Assembly: GCF_002902755.1 (NCBI RefSeq) | Contig: NZ_PPRS01000006.1 | Span: 62,001-126,000, forward strand | Origin: Mammaliicoccus lentus | GTDB taxonomy: Bacteria; Bacillota; Bacilli; Staphylococcales; Staphylococcaceae | Direction of reading: 5' to 3' | DNA: 64,000 bases | Part shown: piece after piece, positions 51,636-61,007 of the stretch | How the letters are laid out: each line of letters opens with the position of its first letter | Numbering within the stretch: position 1 is the first letter of the stretch | Notes under the pieces: generated by a model | Database searches by the model: none | Told to the model about the DNA's origin: nothing | What the model saw: only the letters and a program-made list of their open reading frames with translations | Made by a program: the position numbers and the translations under genes

Positions 51636-53339
51636 TTATTTATTAGAACGAATCCATTCTTTAAATGAATCACGATCTTTAGTATTTATAACTTGGTCTT
51701 TTTTGACCCATCCTTTTTGTGCAGTACCGACGCCATATTTCATAAAATCAAAGTGATCGATATGATGAGCGTCTGTATTAATAGTAATCATTAAATCAGG
51801 ATGTTTTTTTAATACTTCTGCATTTAAATCCAATCTTTGTGGATTTGCATTTAATTCTAAAACAGTATTTGTTTTTTTAGCCATCTCAATAAGTTGTTCA
51901 ATATTAACTTTATAACCATCTCTTCTACCTATAATACGGCCTGTAGGATGAGCTATATGTCTTACATATGGGTTCTCACATGCATTTCTTAACCTATTCA
52001 TAATTTCTTCTTCAGTTTGATTAAAGCTTTGATGAATGGCAGCAATTACATAATCTAATTCTTTTAATACTTCGTTAGGATAATCTAAAGTACCATCTGG
52101 TTTAATATCCATTTCTGTACCACTATAGATATCAATTTCTTTATATTTTTCGTTTAATTGTTTGATTTTTTCATTTTGTTCTAAAAGTCGATCTATAGAT
52201 AATCCGTTAGCTACTGCAAGGCTTCTAGAATGATCAGTTATACATATGAATTGATAACCTTTCTCTATCGCAGCTTCTATCATCTCTTCTAATTTAAAGG
52301 CACCATCACTATAAGTTGTATGCATATGGATATCACCATTGATATCACTTAATTGAACAATATTACTAATATCTTTATCAAATTCTGTACCATCTTCACG
52401 CATAGTTGGAGGAACATACGGTACATTGAAGTGATCATAAATAGCTTTTTCATTATCATAAGTAATTATATTACCGTTACTTTCTTCAATACCATATTCA
52501 CTTACTTTTTCATTTCTTTCTTTAGCCAATTGCCTAATTCTTATATTATGATCTTTTGAACCTGTAAAATGTTGCAAAGTATGGTAGAAAGCTTCAGGCT
52601 TAATCATTCTGAAGTCTACACCTATTACATCATCTTCAATTAATATATCTAATGAGACTTTAGTTTTACCTACAGCAATTTGTTCTTGTATGTCTGGGAA
52701 TTGTAAAAGCGCTTGTTGAACATCCATCTCATTTTCAGTAGAAATAATATAGTCTAAATCTTTGCTCGTTTCTTTCATTCTTCTAAAACTACCCGCAACA
52801 TGATATTCAATTATGCCGTCAATATCATCTAAAAAGCGATTAATCACTTCGTGTGCTTTAATCATTGTATTGATTGGATAACGTTCAGGTCTTTGTCCTA
52901 GAACTTTAGCTTCTTCTAGTAACTTCTGTTCCGTTTTTTTAGCAAAACCTGGTAAAGCTGAGACTTCATTATTTTCACAAGCTTTTATTAAATCTTCTTT
53001 ATTTTTTATATTTAATTCTTTGTATAATTTTGCGACTTTTTTACTGCCAAGACCTGGAATTTTTAAAAGCGGAATCAAGCCTTCTGGTATTTCTTCTTTA
53101 AGTTCATCTAAATAACTTTGTTTACCTGTTTCTAAATATTCATTAATTACATCTCCAACACCTTTACCTATTCCTTTCAGTGTTGTGACATCGTCAATTT
53201 CTTGTATCGTTCTTTCATCAGTTTCTAAGGATTGACTAGCTTTTCTATATGCTGATACTTTAAAAGGATTCTCCCCTTTAATTTCCATATATACTGCAAT
53301 TGTCTCAAGCATTTTCACTATATCTTTTTTCGTTAACAT
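51636..53339 (-). CDS. polX: DNA polymerase/3'-5' exonuclease PolX
   Basis: A 567-residue family X polymerase. The N-terminal helical 8-kDa domain (PFKVSAYRKASQSLE) and helix-hairpin-helix motifs (GIGKGVGDVI, IPGLGSKKVAKLY) are clear. The nucleotidyltransferase site contains GSFRRMKETSKDLDYI. The C-terminal PHP domain has HMHTTYSDG, ITDHS, AIHQSF, and NTDAHH for metals. The frame extends up to 53399 but that part crosses a terminator hairpin; ATG 53339 (MLTKKDIVKM) with GGAGG is preferred. It takes part in base excision repair. Confidence 0.95.
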   Translation of the reverse strand: MLTKKDIVKMLETIAVYMEIKGENPFKVSAYRKASQSLETDERTIQEIDDVTTLKGIGKGVGDVINEYLETGKQSYLDELKEEIPEGLIPLLKIPGLGSKKVAKLYKELNIKNKEDLIKACENNEVSALPGFAKKTEQKLLEEAKVLGQRPERYPINTMIKAHEVINRFLDDIDGIIEYHVAGSFRRMKETSKDLDYIISTENEMDVQQALLQFPDIQEQIAVGKTKVSLDILIEDDVIGVDFRMIKPEAFYHTLQHFTGSKDHNIRIRQLAKERNEKVSEYGIEESNGNIITYDNEKAIYDHFNVPYVPPTMREDGTEFDKDISNIVQLSDINGDIHMHTTYSDGAFKLEEMIEAAIEKGYQFICITDHSRSLAVANGLSIDRLLEQNEKIKQLNEKYKEIDIYSGTEMDIKPDGTLDYPNEVLKELDYVIAAIHQSFNQTEEEIMNRLRNACENPYVRHIAHPTGRIIGRRDGYKVNIEQLIEMAKKTNTVLELNANPQRLDLNAEVLKKHPDLMITINTDAHHIDHFDFMKYGVGTAQKGWVKKDQVINTKDRDSFKEWIRSNK

Positions 53340-53353
53340 ATCTATTCCTCCGT

Positions 53354-53382
53354 AAAAAAAGTCATAGGTTGGCCCATGACTT
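53354..53382 (-). terminator. Terminator between cvpA and polX
   Basis: On the minus strand AAGTCATGGG pairs with CCTATGACTT (imperfect at one position) and is followed by seven T residues. It lies 18 bases after the cvpA stop and 15 before the polX start. Confidence 0.75.
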
Positions 53383-53399
53383 AGTTCAATATGATTCAA

Positions 53400-53927
53400 T
53401 TAATTTGAAAGCCAATTTACTAACAAATCAGATAAGAATGGTGTTTTTGTTAATACAAGATTCCCTACAGAAGATTGGTGTAAAGCTTCTATAAACATAG
53501 GTATAGGTATCACTGCAACAGTAGCAAGTATTATAATCACGATAATATATGTTTCTATAAAACCAAGTACCATAGCAAAGTATTGCGCATACTTACCACC
53601 GAATTCCATTTGATGATAAAAATCAAATACAGTAGAAATTACTTGTAAAATTATTTTAGTCAAAACAAATAAAATGAGAATTGCCATAATATTATAAAAT
53701 GCATCCTCATTATTAATATTTTTAAATATTGCATTAGTACCTTCAGTAGATGCACTTGGATAAGGAAGTAAAAGATGTAATTGCTTACTAAATGGCGCAT
53801 AGCAAATTACTGCTACTACAAGTGCAGAAATTGTACTTATAGCATGTAAAGACTCTAATACCAAACTTCTTCTATAACCAATGATGACACCTAATATTAA
53901 ACATATAATAACTAGTAATGTAATCAT
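53400..53927 (-). CDS. cvpA: CvpA family membrane protein
   Basis: The 175 residues contain four hydrophobic helices (about 1-20, 25-48, 75-95, 112-140) with a short charged loop (IGYRRSLVLESLHAIST), as in CvpA/colicin V production family proteins. In Gram-positive bacteria the role is unclear; the gene is usually found beside zapA, mutS2 and polX. It overlaps zapA by four bases, so translation is coupled. A terminator lies right after its stop. Confidence 0.88.
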   Translation of the reverse strand: MITLLVIICLILGVIIGYRRSLVLESLHAISTISALVVAVICYAPFSKQLHLLLPYPSASTEGTNAIFKNINNEDAFYNIMAILILFVLTKIILQVISTVFDFYHQMEFGGKYAQYFAMVLGFIETYIIVIIILATVAVIPIPMFIEALHQSSVGNLVLTKTPFLSDLLVNWLSN

Positions 53928-54196
53928 TCTAAATTTCCTTTATTTTTTAATTGTTTTATTTCTTCTTGGAGCTTTTCATTCTCTTCTTCCAATTTAACAT
54001 ACTCGTGCATCACATTTACAGCAGTGAGAACTGATTTACGTGTTGTATCCAACCCAGCATTTAATTGACCCAATGCTTTAATCTTCTCATCTACTCTACC
54101 AGCTACATAACGAATATGAGATGGATCGTCTTCTCCAATTATTGTATAATGTTGATCATTTATAACTACTGTTACTCTGTTTTTGTTTTCACTCAT
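53924..54196 (-). CDS. zapA: Cell division protein ZapA
   Basis: The 90-residue protein stabilises FtsZ bundles. An N-terminal beta-alpha part (NRVTVVINDQHYTIIGEDDPSHIRYVAGRVDEKI) is followed by a long coiled coil (about 50-90: VMHEYVKLEEENEKLQEEIKQLKNK). ATG 54196 (MSENKNRVTV) has AGGGG seven bases upstream; ATG 54214 would lie at the RBS itself. It is divergent from rnhC across 178 bases and begins the zapA-cvpA unit. Confidence 0.93.
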   Translation of the reverse strand: MSENKNRVTVVINDQHYTIIGEDDPSHIRYVAGRVDEKIKALGQLNAGLDTTRKSVLTAVNVMHEYVKLEEENEKLQEEIKQLKNKGNLE

Positions 54197-54374
54197 TATA
54201 CTACCCCTGTTCAAATTATAAATGGATTATTCTATACTTAATCATAATATATTATACATGACATATGTTCATTTGTGTATGATAATCCACTAACTTCCCA
54301 ATAGAATATTCGTTTTAACCAAAAAATTATGATAACCTTAACTAAGAAAATATATTAAAGGCAGGATATACATT

Positions 54375-55304
54375 GTGGGAAATATCGTTAAAGTAATAGA
54401 CACGCAAACCATCAATCATTTAATTAATCAATATAACATGGAAACAACTGGTCTTCCTAATGGTACCATTGCACGAAAAAAAATTAAAAGTACTCAAGTA
54501 CAAATTTATCGTTCTAAAAAAATTATGTTTCAAGGTAAAGATGCAGAACAAGTAGCTTCACAACTACTTGGAATTAAAATCGAATCATCTCAACCCCAAA
54601 AAACTAGTACATCTAATAAAGTTTATAATTTCGACAAGCATAATACTATAGGCAGCGATGAGGCAGGCAGTGGTGATTATTTTGGGCCATTAACAGTTTG
54701 TGCAGCTTATGTTTCCAAGAAAAATGCAGAAATTTTAAAAACTATAGGTGTTATGGATTCTAAATCACTGACTGATGCTAAAATTGTACAGTTAGCAGAG
54801 CAAATCATTGAAATTTGTCCACATTCGCTCATAGTTCTTGATAATGATAACTATAATAAAAAGCAACTTGACGGTTGGAGTCAAGTAAAAATGAAAGCTG
54901 TATTACATAACCAAGCAATTACTAATGTTATATCACGTATAGATGAAAATGAATTAGAACAGATTGTCATTGACCAGTTTGTTCAAGCTAGTACATATGA
55001 ACGCTATACAGCAAGCCCTATGCCTAGAAAAGATATTACATTTTTTGAAACAAAAGGTGAATCAAAATCAATTGCTATAGCTGCAGCAAGCATTATCGCT
55101 AGATATGCTTTCGTAAAACATATGGATAAAATCGCGAAAGATTTAAATATGATTATACCTAAAGGCGCTAGTAGTAAAGTCGATTTAGAAGCTGCTAAAA
55201 TCGCTCAGAGATATGATATGCACCAACTCGATAAAATTTCGAAAAAACATTTTAAAAATAGAGAAAAAGTTTTAGATTTAATTAACCGTAAAAGGAGAAA
55301 TTAA
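54375..55304 (+). CDS. rnhC: Ribonuclease HIII
   Basis: Degrades the RNA strand of RNA-DNA hybrids. The 309 residues include the N-terminal TBP-like substrate-binding domain (to about residue 80) and the catalytic domain with DEAGSGDYFGPL, where Asp and Glu mark RNase HIII. Further motifs are MDSKSLTDAKI, VIDQF, and SKSIAIAAASIIARY. The start is a GTG (GGATATACATT before it). The C-terminus KKHFKNREKV is typical. It is followed one base later by a 37-codon membrane ORF. Confidence 0.95.
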   Translation: MGNIVKVIDTQTINHLINQYNMETTGLPNGTIARKKIKSTQVQIYRSKKIMFQGKDAEQVASQLLGIKIESSQPQKTSTSNKVYNFDKHNTIGSDEAGSGDYFGPLTVCAAYVSKKNAEILKTIGVMDSKSLTDAKIVQLAEQIIEICPHSLIVLDNDNYNKKQLDGWSQVKMKAVLHNQAITNVISRIDENELEQIVIDQFVQASTYERYTASPMPRKDITFFETKGESKSIAIAAASIIARYAFVKHMDKIAKDLNMIIPKGASSKVDLEAAKIAQRYDMHQLDKISKKHFKNREKVLDLINRKRRN

Positions 55305-55305
55305 T

Positions 55306-55419
55306 ATGCTGCTCATAACTATAGGTTGGCAAGTTATCTTAGCCATTCTTATTATGTGTTATTTAATATGGTTTATCGGAAAACAAATTACAAAAATGAG
55401 TAAACGTAAAAAGAAATAA
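55306..55419 (+). CDS. 37-residue membrane peptide after rnhC
   Basis: An ATG one base after the rnhC stop, with AAAGGAG inside the end of rnhC, opens 37 codons. The product has one hydrophobic helix (LITIGWQVILAILIMCYLIWFIG) and a basic tail (KMSKRKKK), so it is likely an inner-membrane peptide with a cytosolic C-terminus. It is certainly co-transcribed with rnhC and is followed by a strong terminator. The family is unknown to me. Confidence 0.65.
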   Translation: MLLITIGWQVILAILIMCYLIWFIGKQITKMSKRKKK

Positions 55420-55460
55420 TAATTCTCATGTAAACATTCAATATTATAAATATCGAAATG

Positions 55461-55505
55461 AAAAACGCCAATCCGTGAATTGTAAACTCATGGATTGGCG
55501 TTTTT
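55461..55505. terminator. Bidirectional terminator between rnhC unit and pheT
   Basis: AAAAACGCCAATCC pairs perfectly with GGATTGGCGTTTTT around a 17-base loop. T and A tails serve both the plus-strand rnhC unit and the minus-strand pheST operon. Confidence 0.9.
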
Positions 55506-55515
55506 GTTTTGTTAA

Positions 55516-57921
55516 TTATGATCTCAACGTGGCACCTTGTTGTTCTAGTGCTTTTAGTATTTGATTGTGTACAGCTGTAACTTTTTCTTCAGTTAGTGTG
55601 TCATTTACATCTAAGTAATCTATACGGATAGCTACTGATTTCTTGCCTTCTTCCATATGTTCACCTTCATAAACGTCAAATACTTCTGTATGATTTAAGA
55701 TTTCTTCACCATTTTCATCAATAGTATTAATTAATGAAGAAGCTGAAACTTCAGTACCTACAACTAAAGCAACATCTCTTGATACACCTGGGAATCTTGG
55801 TATAGGTGCATATTCAATTTTACCTACTGGATGCTCTAATATTCTAGTGAAGTTTAGTTCAAAAACATACGTACGGTCTAAATCATTTTCTTTCTCTACA
55901 GTTGGATGCAGCTCTGCAATTAAGCCGATTACTTCATCATCTAATTTTACATATGCTGTTCTACCTGGGTGTAATAAATCTACTTTAGTAGTTTCAAATG
56001 TAAAACGTACATTTAATTGTTCTGCAATACGTTCCACGATGCCTTTTACTAAATAAAAGTCTACTGGTTCATCTTTTTGTTGCCAACGGTTACCTGAATA
56101 TTGTCCTGTTAGTATTCCACTTAAGAACTCCACTTCAGTTGGCAACTCATCTTGACCATTACCATAAAAGACTTTACCTAATTCATATAATGCTACATTT
56201 TTATTCTTTCTAGCAACGTTATAACGTGTTGCATCAATCAATCTTGGTAATATGCTTTGACGTAAAGCAGCTTGATCTTCACTCATAGGCATCATCAACT
56301 CAACGACATCATGTTGATTGATTGTAAATTGAGTAGCTATATCTTTACTCACTAAAGAGTATGTTATCGCTTGGTCTAAACCTGCACCTTCTAGAATTTC
56401 TTTTACTTTACGTGTTTTTAGTTGATTATCTGTTAAATAACCTGCTGTAGCATTTTCAAAGTTTGGTAAAGTTGATGGCAATTGGTCGTAACCGTATATT
56501 CTCGCTACTTCTTCGATTAAATCAGCTTTAATTGTAATATCATTACGTCTTGAAGGAACAGTTACTTCAAAGTCTTCACGTGTAATATTAGTAGTGAAAC
56601 CTAAACGATTGAAAATTGTATCAATCTCGTCTGTCGATAAATTAAATCCAATTAACTCATTCACATCGTGTGTTGAAATACTGATTACTTTAGAAGTTGC
56701 AGGTAAAGTTCCGTCCGATACAACTTCGTTTAACACTTTTGCTCCTGCGATTTCTTGTAATAAATAAGCTGCTCTATTTAATGCCTCAAGTACTCTTTCA
56801 CTTGCAACACCTTTTTCGAATCGATTTGATGCTTCACTACGTAGACCTAATCTTCTAGATGTTTGACGAATATTAGTTGCATTGAATAATGCACTTTCAA
56901 TTACAACGTTCACAGTGTTTTCTGTTACTTCAGAAAAATCTCCACCCATCACACCAGCTATTGCGATTGGTTCTTTACCGTTAGTAATTACAATGTCCGA
57001 AGTTTTTAAAGTTCTTTCAACATCATCAAGTGTTGTCATTTTTTCTTCCTCTTTAGCATAACGAGCAACAATTTCTTTAGAACCAATTTGATCTTGATCA
57101 AACATATGAAGTGGTTGACCGTATTCAAGCAATACATAGTTTGAAACATCAACTACATTATTGATTGGACGAATACCTGATTTCATTAATCTTGATTGTA
57201 GCCAAGTTGGTGATGGTTCTATCGTGACATTTTTAACTATTCTAGCTGAATAAAACGGCACCGCTTCTGTATCTTCAACAGTAATTGATAGTTCATCAGA
57301 AGCTTTTGCAGTGGTTTCATTAACGTTTGTATTTGGATACTTAATATCTTGATCATACAAAGCACTAACTTCATGTGCAGCACCTAGCATACTTAAGCAG
57401 TCAGCTCTATTAGGTGTTAAATCAAAGTCCATTACTTGATCATCTAATAATAAAGCTTCTAACGCATCATTTCCTGGTGTTGGCTCATTTGAAAATACAT
57501 AAATACCGTCTGCATACTTTTTAGGTAAGACGTTTTGATCCATACCAATTTCTTGTAGAGAACAAATCATGCCTTCAGAAACTTCGCCTCTTAATTTAGC
57601 TCTTTTAATTTTAACCCCGCCAGGCAATCTTCCACCGACTTTAACAACAATAACATGTTGGCCTTCATCGACATTTGGTGCACCACAAACAATTTGTACA
57701 TGTTCTTCTTCGCCAACATCTACTTTACAAATATTTAATTTATCTGCTTCTGGATGTTTTTCTTTAGAAACGACGTGACCTACGACTAATTTCTTAATAT
57801 CTTTACTATAGTCCGTAATGCTATCTACTTCTATACCACTTCTTGTTATTTTTTCTGCTAGTTCTTCAATACCAGCATCTATTTTTATAAATTCATTTAA
57901 CCATTCTTTACTTACTAACAT
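55516..57921 (-). CDS. pheT: Phenylalanyl-tRNA synthetase beta subunit
   Basis: The 801-residue subunit has the EMAP-II-like tRNA-binding domain near the N-terminus (VVGHVVSKEKHPEADKLNICKVDVG), B3/B4 editing modules, B5 domain (IGFNLSTDEIDTIFNRLGF), the catalytic-like core (YGYDQLPSTLPNF; ALRQSILPRLIDATRYNVAR), and a ferredoxin-like anticodon-binding domain at the C-terminus (PRFPGVSRDVALVV). It forms an alpha2-beta2 enzyme with PheS. It overlaps pheS by one base and ends at a bidirectional terminator. Confidence 0.98.
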   Translation of the reverse strand: MLVSKEWLNEFIKIDAGIEELAEKITRSGIEVDSITDYSKDIKKLVVGHVVSKEKHPEADKLNICKVDVGEEEHVQIVCGAPNVDEGQHVIVVKVGGRLPGGVKIKRAKLRGEVSEGMICSLQEIGMDQNVLPKKYADGIYVFSNEPTPGNDALEALLLDDQVMDFDLTPNRADCLSMLGAAHEVSALYDQDIKYPNTNVNETTAKASDELSITVEDTEAVPFYSARIVKNVTIEPSPTWLQSRLMKSGIRPINNVVDVSNYVLLEYGQPLHMFDQDQIGSKEIVARYAKEEEKMTTLDDVERTLKTSDIVITNGKEPIAIAGVMGGDFSEVTENTVNVVIESALFNATNIRQTSRRLGLRSEASNRFEKGVASERVLEALNRAAYLLQEIAGAKVLNEVVSDGTLPATSKVISISTHDVNELIGFNLSTDEIDTIFNRLGFTTNITREDFEVTVPSRRNDITIKADLIEEVARIYGYDQLPSTLPNFENATAGYLTDNQLKTRKVKEILEGAGLDQAITYSLVSKDIATQFTINQHDVVELMMPMSEDQAALRQSILPRLIDATRYNVARKNKNVALYELGKVFYGNGQDELPTEVEFLSGILTGQYSGNRWQQKDEPVDFYLVKGIVERIAEQLNVRFTFETTKVDLLHPGRTAYVKLDDEVIGLIAELHPTVEKENDLDRTYVFELNFTRILEHPVGKIEYAPIPRFPGVSRDVALVVGTEVSASSLINTIDENGEEILNHTEVFDVYEGEHMEEGKKSVAIRIDYLDVNDTLTEEKVTAVHNQILKALEQQGATLRS

Positions 57922-58979
57922 TACGCTTCACCACCATCTTCTACAGGCTTAAATTGTTCTATAAATCTCACATCATTAGTATAGAAGTGTCTTATATCCT
58001 CAATTCCATATTTCAACATAGCTAATCTATCTGGCCCTAATCCGAATGCAAATCCAGAATATTTATTTGAGTCAAACCCAGCCATTTCTAATACGTTAGG
58101 ATGTACCATACCTGAACCTAATACTTCTATCCAACCAGTTTGTTTACACACATTACATCCTTTACCTTTACATTTAAAACAGGATACGTCTACTTCAACT
58201 GAAGGTTCTGTAAATGGGAAGAAGCTTGGTCTTAAACGTATTTCTCTATCTTTACCAAATAATTTACGTACTAATAGTTCTAGAGTACCTTTTAAATCAC
58301 TCATTTTAATGTTCTCTGCAACTACTAATCCTTCGATTTGAGTAAATTGATGACTATGTGTTGCATCATCAGAATCTCGTCTATAAACTTTACCTGGACA
58401 AATAATTTTTACTGGACCTTTACCATTTCTTTTTTCTAAAGTTCTAGCTTGAACTGGAGATGTGTGTGTACGCAATAAAACTTCTTCTGAAATATAGAAA
58501 GTATCTTGCATATCTCTCGCTGGATGTGATTTAGGTAAATTTAAAGCTTCAAAGTTATAATAGTCCGATTCAACTTCATAACCTTCAACGATTTCATATC
58601 CTAATCCAATAAATAAATCTTCTAAATCTTCGTTAATTTTAGTCAGAGGATGTTTTGCTCCTAATGCCACTTTTCTACCAGGCAAAGTTACATCTATTGT
58701 TTCATTCTCTAGTTGTTCATTTAACGCTTCTTCTTCTAATAATTCTCTTTTAGATTCAATTTCAACTTCAACAGCGTTACGTACTTCGTTAACTAATTGA
58801 CCAAATTCTGGTCTTTCTTCTTTAGGTAAATCTTTCATTTCTTTCATCAAACTTGTAATAACGCCTTTTTTACCTAAGTAATTTACTTTAACATCTTGTA
58901 ATGATCTTTCAGCTTTAGCTTCGTTTATGCGAACAAGCGCTTCTTGTCTTAAATCTGAAAGTTTCTCGCGTAATGACAT
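57921..58979 (-). CDS. pheS: Phenylalanyl-tRNA synthetase alpha subunit
   Basis: The 352-residue catalytic subunit begins with a coiled coil ([22 protein letters not shown]). Class II motifs follow: motif 2 ([21 protein letters not shown]) and motif 3 ([18 protein letters not shown]). The four cysteines of [15 protein letters not shown] form a small knuckle. An open frame runs upstream to 59060, but it would cross the T-box terminator; ATG 58979 with AGGAGG is the start. Expression is controlled by the T-box leader. Confidence 0.98.
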   Translation of the reverse strand: MSLREKLSDLRQEALVRINEAKAERSLQDVKVNYLGKKGVITSLMKEMKDLPKEERPEFGQLVNEVRNAVEVEIESKRELLEEEALNEQLENETIDVTLPGRKVALGAKHPLTKINEDLEDLFIGLGYEIVEGYEVESDYYNFEALNLPKSHPARDMQDTFYISEEVLLRTHTSPVQARTLEKRNGKGPVKIICPGKVYRRDSDDATHSHQFTQIEGLVVAENIKMSDLKGTLELLVRKLFGKDREIRLRPSFFPFTEPSVEVDVSCFKCKGKGCNVCKQTGWIEVLGSGMVHPNVLEMAGFDSNKYSGFAFGLGPDRLAMLKYGIEDIRHFYTNDVRFIEQFKPVEDGGEA

Positions 58980-59244
58980 ATATATCCTCCTATTTAGTCG
59001 AAAAAAAGACTTCCACCCCTCAATAATAGAGGGACGAAAGTCTTCCGTGGTACCACCCAAATTTATACATACTCATGCATACACTTATATGTTGATAACG
59101 GATCTACATTCCGACTTAAATTTCTTTAAGTTGCCAAAAGGATGAAAAAAATTAAGTCACAACATAGGATTTTTCAGTCACGAATCCATTCCCTTTCATG
59201 CGCGAACATTAATTTACGTCCTTTTATTAGCTCATATTGATTAT
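58980..59244 (-). promoter_or_regulatory. T-box leader of pheST (Phe)
   Basis: The T-box core TTGGGTGGTACCACGG lies at 59045-59061. The terminator pairs AAGACTTTCGTCCCTC with GAGGGGTGGAAGTCTT (59006-59044) ahead of seven T residues. The leader is about 265 bases, long enough for stem I. The identity as Phe comes from the gene downstream; a TTC codon sits in GGATTCGTG near 59186, but I could not prove it is the specifier. Confidence 0.92.
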
Positions 59245-59250
59245 GAAATC

Positions 59251-59279
59251 ATTATATAAAATTATACATGAATGGTCAA
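59251..59279 (-). promoter_or_regulatory. pheST promoter
   Basis: TTGACC (59274-59279, five of six) and TATAAT (59251-59256, perfect) lie 17 bases apart. The -35 box overlaps the stop codon of the upstream SpoU-type gene. Confidence 0.82.
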
Positions 59280-60016
59280 CCTCTCAAGTGATAGAGTAAA
59301 ATACCACTAGATACAGCTACATTTAAGCTTTCAGCTTGGCCATATATAGGTATATTTAAGTTCTGGAATGTTTCCTGCAATAATGATTCATCAACACCAC
59401 TGCCTTCATTACCCATAATTAAAGCAAAATTGTCTTGTTTTTCAACAGTGTTATATGGCACTGCGTTTTGTAAACTCGTTCCAAATACTTTGCCATCAAA
59501 TGATTGTATAAATGTTAATAAATTTTCTTCAATGATTGGCAAATGGAACACGCTACCTTGTGATGCTCTTAACACCTTATCTTGATAAGGGTCTGCACTG
59601 CCTTTAGAATAAATAACTGCATCCATACCAGACGCATCTGCATTACGAATAAGTGCCCCCATGTTTCCAGGATCTTGTACTCTATCTAAAATAAGCACTT
59701 GTTTAAAAACATCTGCTTCGTAATTCGGAATATCAACAACAGCGAATATACCTTGTGGTGTAGTTGTGTCCGACAATGCTTCAGCTACTTTAAAATTTAT
59801 AATATAAGCATTTTCCGCATAATCTATAATTTGTTCATCTAATCTTGAAAAATCTACTGATAATAAAGAATTTATTTTTAGTTGACTGCGAAATGCTTCT
59901 TCAACTAAATGATAACCTTCAATAAGAAATTGCCCTTGTTTTATTCTGTCTTTCTTTTTCTTTAATTTATTAATTTGTTTTATTTTATTATTTTGTGCTG
60001 AAGTGATTTCTTCCAT
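59276..60016 (-). CDS. ysgA: SpoU/TrmH family RNA 2'-O-methyltransferase, YsgA-like
   Basis: The 246-residue protein has an N-terminal substrate-binding domain (QGQFLIEGYHLVEEAF) and a SPOUT methyltransferase domain with the three SpoU motifs: LDRVQDPGNMGALIRNADA, ALIMGNEGSGVDES, and IYGQAESLNVAVSSGILLY. The family methylates 23S rRNA or tRNA riboses; the target here is not known. It sits between rpmF and pheS as in B. subtilis (ysgA-pheS). There is no clear terminator between it and pheST. Confidence 0.93.
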   Translation of the reverse strand: MEEITSAQNNKIKQINKLKKKKDRIKQGQFLIEGYHLVEEAFRSQLKINSLLSVDFSRLDEQIIDYAENAYIINFKVAEALSDTTTPQGIFAVVDIPNYEADVFKQVLILDRVQDPGNMGALIRNADASGMDAVIYSKGSADPYQDKVLRASQGSVFHLPIIEENLLTFIQSFDGKVFGTSLQNAVPYNTVEKQDNFALIMGNEGSGVDESLLQETFQNLNIPIYGQAESLNVAVSSGILLYHLRG

Positions 60017-60090
60017 ATAATCTCCTCGTGTTTACGTAATCTTATGTATCTATTATATATGATAACCACATATTTTCATATAAATAAAAA

Positions 60091-60111
60091 AACGCCCTTA
60101 AAAAGGACGTT
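60091..60111 (-). terminator. Terminator after rpmF
   Basis: AACGTCCTT and AAGGGCGTT (one mismatch) form a hairpin with a short loop, followed by seven T residues on the minus strand, 14 bases after the rpmF stop. Confidence 0.8.
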
Positions 60112-60124
60112 GTAATATAACTTA

Positions 60125-60298
60125 TTATTTAGAAACGACTTCTTTACCTTTGTATGATCCACATGCTTTACATACACGGTGAGATAATTTCATTTCTCCA
60201 CAGTTAGAACATTCTACCATGCCTGGTACTGAGATTTTGAAATGAGTACGACGTTTTCTTTTAGCTGCTTTTGAAGTTCTTCTTTTTGGAACTGCCAT
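60125..60298 (-). CDS. rpmF: Ribosomal protein bL32
   Basis: The 57-residue protein begins [19 protein letters not shown]. Its zinc ribbon [17 protein letters not shown] marks the zinc-binding form of L32. An upstream ATG at 60328 would add ten residues, but AAGGAGG precedes ATG 60298. It lies nine bases after the corrected end of ylbN plus the small upstream extension, and is co-transcribed with it. The ylbN-rpmF pair is conserved across bacteria. Confidence 0.98.
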   Translation of the reverse strand: MAVPKRRTSKAAKRKRRTHFKISVPGMVECSNCGEMKLSHRVCKACGSYKGKEVVSK

Positions 60299-60336
60299 GT
60301 TTAATTCCTCCTTAAATTTTATAAACACTAGTTCGA

Positions 60337-60882
60337 TTATTTTTCATCATCGAAGAATTGTTGTAATTTTTGAAGTCTTGGATCAACTTTACGTTCACTA
60401 TCTTCTTGATCTGAAGTTTCAGTTGATTCAATTTGATCTTCGCCAATAACTTCCCAACCATTGCCTGCCATTGAAATATCTTCACTACCTTCAGAAAATA
60501 CGCGTTGTGGCTTTTCTAAAATAACGAGTTCTTCGATAATCGGTAATAAATTAATCATACCGCCTTCGACTTTATGTCTAAGACCGTCTTCTTCTTCATC
60601 ACCATCGCTAAACTCATCTAATTCGAATATTTCCGTTGAAGTAGTATCAAATGGTAGATCTACTGGCTTTAAAGTACGGGCACATGGTAACGTCAATACA
60701 CCGCTAATGTCAAGATTGACAATTATCTCATGCATTCGCACTTGTACGTCTCCTGTTACTTTTATTGGAGATATATCGATAAGTTCATCTACTCGTTCAG
60801 TAAGATATTTCATATCGATTTCTTTATCAAAAGTAAATGGTTCGTCTTGGTATTTATTAAGTTGTGTTATTGACCACTTCAT
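60337..60882 (-). CDS. ylbN: YlbN/YceD family protein (DUF177)
   Basis: The 181 residues belong to the DUF177 family that always accompanies rpmF and is linked to 23S rRNA accumulation in plants and E. coli. Features include the conserved [20 protein letters not shown], an acidic stretch ([13 protein letters not shown]), and [16 protein letters not shown]. The usual second cysteine pair of YceD is not evident (only one Cys seen). The C-terminal third is Glu/Asp-rich. It has a strong promoter upstream at 60913-60941 and is the first gene of the ylbN-rpmF operon. Confidence 0.9.
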   Translation of the reverse strand: MKWSITQLNKYQDEPFTFDKEIDMKYLTERVDELIDISPIKVTGDVQVRMHEIIVNLDISGVLTLPCARTLKPVDLPFDTTSTEIFELDEFSDGDEEEDGLRHKVEGGMINLLPIIEELVILEKPQRVFSEGSEDISMAGNGWEVIGEDQIESTETSDQEDSERKVDPRLQKLQQFFDDEK

Positions 60883-60912
60883 CTAGGTTCACCTCTTACA
60901 AACACAAAAATT

Positions 60913-60941
60913 ATTGTAACCTTAACGACAACGTTTGTCAA
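60913..60941 (-). promoter_or_regulatory. Promoter of ylbN-rpmF
   Basis: TTGACA (60936-60941, perfect) and TACAAT (60913-60918, five of six) are 17 bases apart, giving a start near 60906. This is among the best promoters in the window, as expected for a ribosomal protein gene. Confidence 0.88.
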
Positions 60942-61007
60942 GATTTTTTCTTAACATTCATTATCTGATACAATACTAATGATGAAGTGAAATGAGGGGA
61001 ATTGCAA

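Noticed and set aside
58980-59060. N-terminal extension of pheS from an ATG at 59060
   Set aside because: It would translate through the T-box and terminator hairpin; ATG 58979 has a strong AGGAGG site and starts the usual protein.
60461-60886. 141-codon Ser/Ile-rich ORF opposite ylbN
   Set aside because: It is antisense to a gene with clear family identity and strong promoter; low-complexity content is due to the acidic repeats of ylbN.
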